Shown: positions 4,820 through 5,745 of the stretch, piece after piece | How positions within the stretch are numbered: position 1 is the first letter of the stretch | How the letters are laid out: each line of letters starts with the position of its first letter | Assembly: GCA_031288745.1 (NCBI GenBank) | Contig: JAITQT010000352.1 | Coordinates: forward strand, 1-5,745 | Direction of reading: 5' to 3' | DNA from: Deltaproteobacteria bacterium | GTDB lineage: Bacteria; Desulfobacterota; Desulfarculia; Adiutricales; Adiutricaceae | DNA: 5,745 nucleotides | Program-made: the position numbers and the translations under genes | Notes under the pieces: generated by a model | Seen by the model: only the letters and a program-made list of their open reading frames with translations | Databases searched by the model: none | Told to the model about the DNA's origin: nothing

Positions 4820-5506
4820 TTAGAGCACCAAGAGCTTTTTTATGAGTTTGACGGCTTCTTCGGGCTCGTCAACCACAGAAAAATACTCCAGTTCTTCTTT
4901 GCTAAGATAGCCGCTAGTTAACATCCTGTCGTTTATCCAATCTATGAGACCTTGCCAATAAGAGCGACCGACTAGAAAAGCTGGAAAGGCGCGGACGCGC
5001 TTGGTTTGAAGAAGAGTGAGGGCCTCGAAGAGTTCGTCTAGAGTGCCAAAGCCGCCTGGGAAGATGACGTAGGCTTGACTATATTTAACGAAAATAACTT
5101 TGCGAATAAAAAAATAGTGAAAGTTAAGCCGCACGTTGGCGTAGGGGTTGGGCGCTTGCTCGCTGGGTAATTCTATGTTGAGGCCCACCGATAGCCCCCC
5201 GCTCTCGGCTGCGCCTTTGTTGGCCGCCTCCATTACCCCACCGCCTCCTCCAGAAATGACCCCGAAGCCGTTTTCGGCCAGTAGAGAGGCGGTTTTATGG
5301 GCGGTAATATAGGCCGGATCGTCTGGTTTGGCCCTAGCCGAGCCAAAAAAGGAGACACAAGGCCCCACTTCGCTCATGACCGTAAAGGCTCTGACGAACT
5401 CGCTCATTATGGAGAACATTCTCCACGATTCTTGCGGTCCTAGAGCATTGACCGGGAAAGGGTCATGGTGGTTAAATTTTTTAAGGCCTTCCAAGGTCTT
5501 ATTCAT
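4820..5506 (-). CDS. LOG-family protein (TIGR00730), putative nucleoside 5'-monophosphate phosphoribohydrolase
   Basis: The product (228 aa) is a cytosolic Rossmann-fold protein of the LOG family, older annotation 'lysine decarboxylase'. Characterised members release a base from a nucleoside 5'-monophosphate, for example active cytokinin from its riboside phosphate; some bacterial relatives act on ordinary nucleotides. Visible features are VSFFGSARAKPDDPAY (51-66), the glycine-rich SGGGGGVMEAANKGA (85-99), FFIRK (132-136), which supplies the conserved Arg-Lys, and the family signature PGGFGTLDE (150-158). No decarboxylase lysine motif is present. An N-terminal extension of about 48 residues makes it resemble the larger bacterial LOG subgroup rather than the shortest plant-type forms. 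The ATG is preceded by GGAG at 6 nt. It is the first gene of the operon and follows an AT-rich leader. The physiological substrate cannot be told from sequence. Confidence 0.92.
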   Translation of the reverse strand: MNKTLEGLKKFNHHDPFPVNALGPQESWRMFSIMSEFVRAFTVMSEVGPCVSFFGSARAKPDDPAYITAHKTASLLAENGFGVISGGGGGVMEAANKGAAESGGLSVGLNIELPSEQAPNPYANVRLNFHYFFIRKVIFVKYSQAYVIFPGGFGTLDELFEALTLLQTKRVRAFPAFLVGRSYWQGLIDWINDRMLTSGYLSKEELEYFSVVDEPEEAVKLIKKLLVL

Positions 5507-5613
5507 TATAAGCTCCAGATTGTTATATTATATAAAATATTAAGATAATTAAAATAAAAATTGTCCAAGGAAAAGCAACGTAAAAATACAAAAAAGCCGA
5601 GGTTAAAAAATTA
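5507..5613 (-). promoter_or_regulatory. AT-rich leader with possible operon promoter
   Basis: This is the only long spacer upstream of the three-gene operon. On the minus strand TTGGAC (5563-5568) is followed 18 nt later by CTTAAT (5539-5544), a fair -35/-10 pair. A perfect TATAAT (5527-5532) lies closer to the gene but has no good -35 partner at normal spacing. The AT-richness makes the exact boxes uncertain. Confidence 0.4.
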
Positions 5614-5745
5614 GTAACAGTTCACAAAGTCTTTTTTTCCCCACGTTGCGGCTGGTAGCGACTTTCGAGTTGTAATTAAGTTTTAGCATACCCTTAAGTT
5701 CTTAACATTAGTTCTTTTAACGTTTCTACTTAGCTCTCTGCTCCA
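5614..5745 (+). repeat. Dispersed direct repeat, copy 2 (cut by window end)
   Basis: This is the same orientation and sequence as 639-770, with six substitutions and no gaps, ending only because the window ends. The last matching base is the last base given, so the unit continues to the right. It begins about 108 nt upstream of the LOG start codon. With copy 1 it brackets 4,843 nt carrying the hairpin array, the intron and the whole operon. Confidence 0.9.

Noticed and set aside
5328..5543. 71-codon plus-strand open frame
   Set aside because: Antisense to the LOG gene start and its leader; no ribosome site or recognisable motif.

Overview
The window looks like a piece of a Gram-negative bacterial chromosome. 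It has a compact operon of three genes on the minus strand, flanked by about 2 kb of gene-poor, AT-rich DNA full of repeats and foldable elements. The outer-membrane-type lipoprotein (an MltB-like murein hydrolase) supports a Gram-negative envelope. A paaK-type aryl-CoA ligase and the AAA-ATPase at the left edge are common in anaerobic gut or sediment bacteria. An anaerobic Desulfobacterota/Deltaproteobacteria-like host is plausible, but this is inference only. The decayed-looking spacers, dispersed repeat and defective intron suggest a genome that tolerates repeats, as host-associated or insertion-rich genomes do.

Layout, left to right. Positions 1-239 (minus) hold the N-terminal end of an AAA-ATPase-like (PF09820 type) protein that runs off the left edge. 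Positions 240-1492 contain no intact gene. They hold a weak promoter and a 10-bp inverted repeat upstream of the ATPase, a hairpin with a T-run, the first copy of a 132-bp dispersed repeat (639-770), a 19-nt inverted-repeat pair, and five hairpins packed into 120 bp (918-1037) that share a C-TTTA-G tip on unrelated stems. A frame interrupted by four stops (1029-1421) may be a gene remnant. A GC-rich terminator-like hairpin at 1460-1491 follows. Immediately after it, 1493-2172 is a bacterial class C group II intron with almost all of its reverse transcriptase deleted.

Positions 2189-5506 hold the operon, read right to left: a LOG-family phosphoribohydrolase, an MltB-like lytic transglycosylase lipoprotein with an internal peptidoglycan-binding domain, and a phenylacetate-CoA ligase-like enzyme. 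The spacers are 71 and 82 nt, with no obvious strong terminator between the genes. No common pathway is evident; co-transcription is inferred from strand and spacing. The intron lies 16 nt beyond the paaK stop, on the opposite strand, beside what is probably the operon's terminator hairpin. Class C introns typically insert next to such hairpins. Positions 5507-5613 are the AT-rich operon leader, and 5614-5745 is the second copy of the 132-bp repeat, cut by the window end.

The observations most worth pursuing are the shared-loop hairpin array, the intron without its protein and with an imperfect domain V, and the long direct repeat bracketing the whole block.
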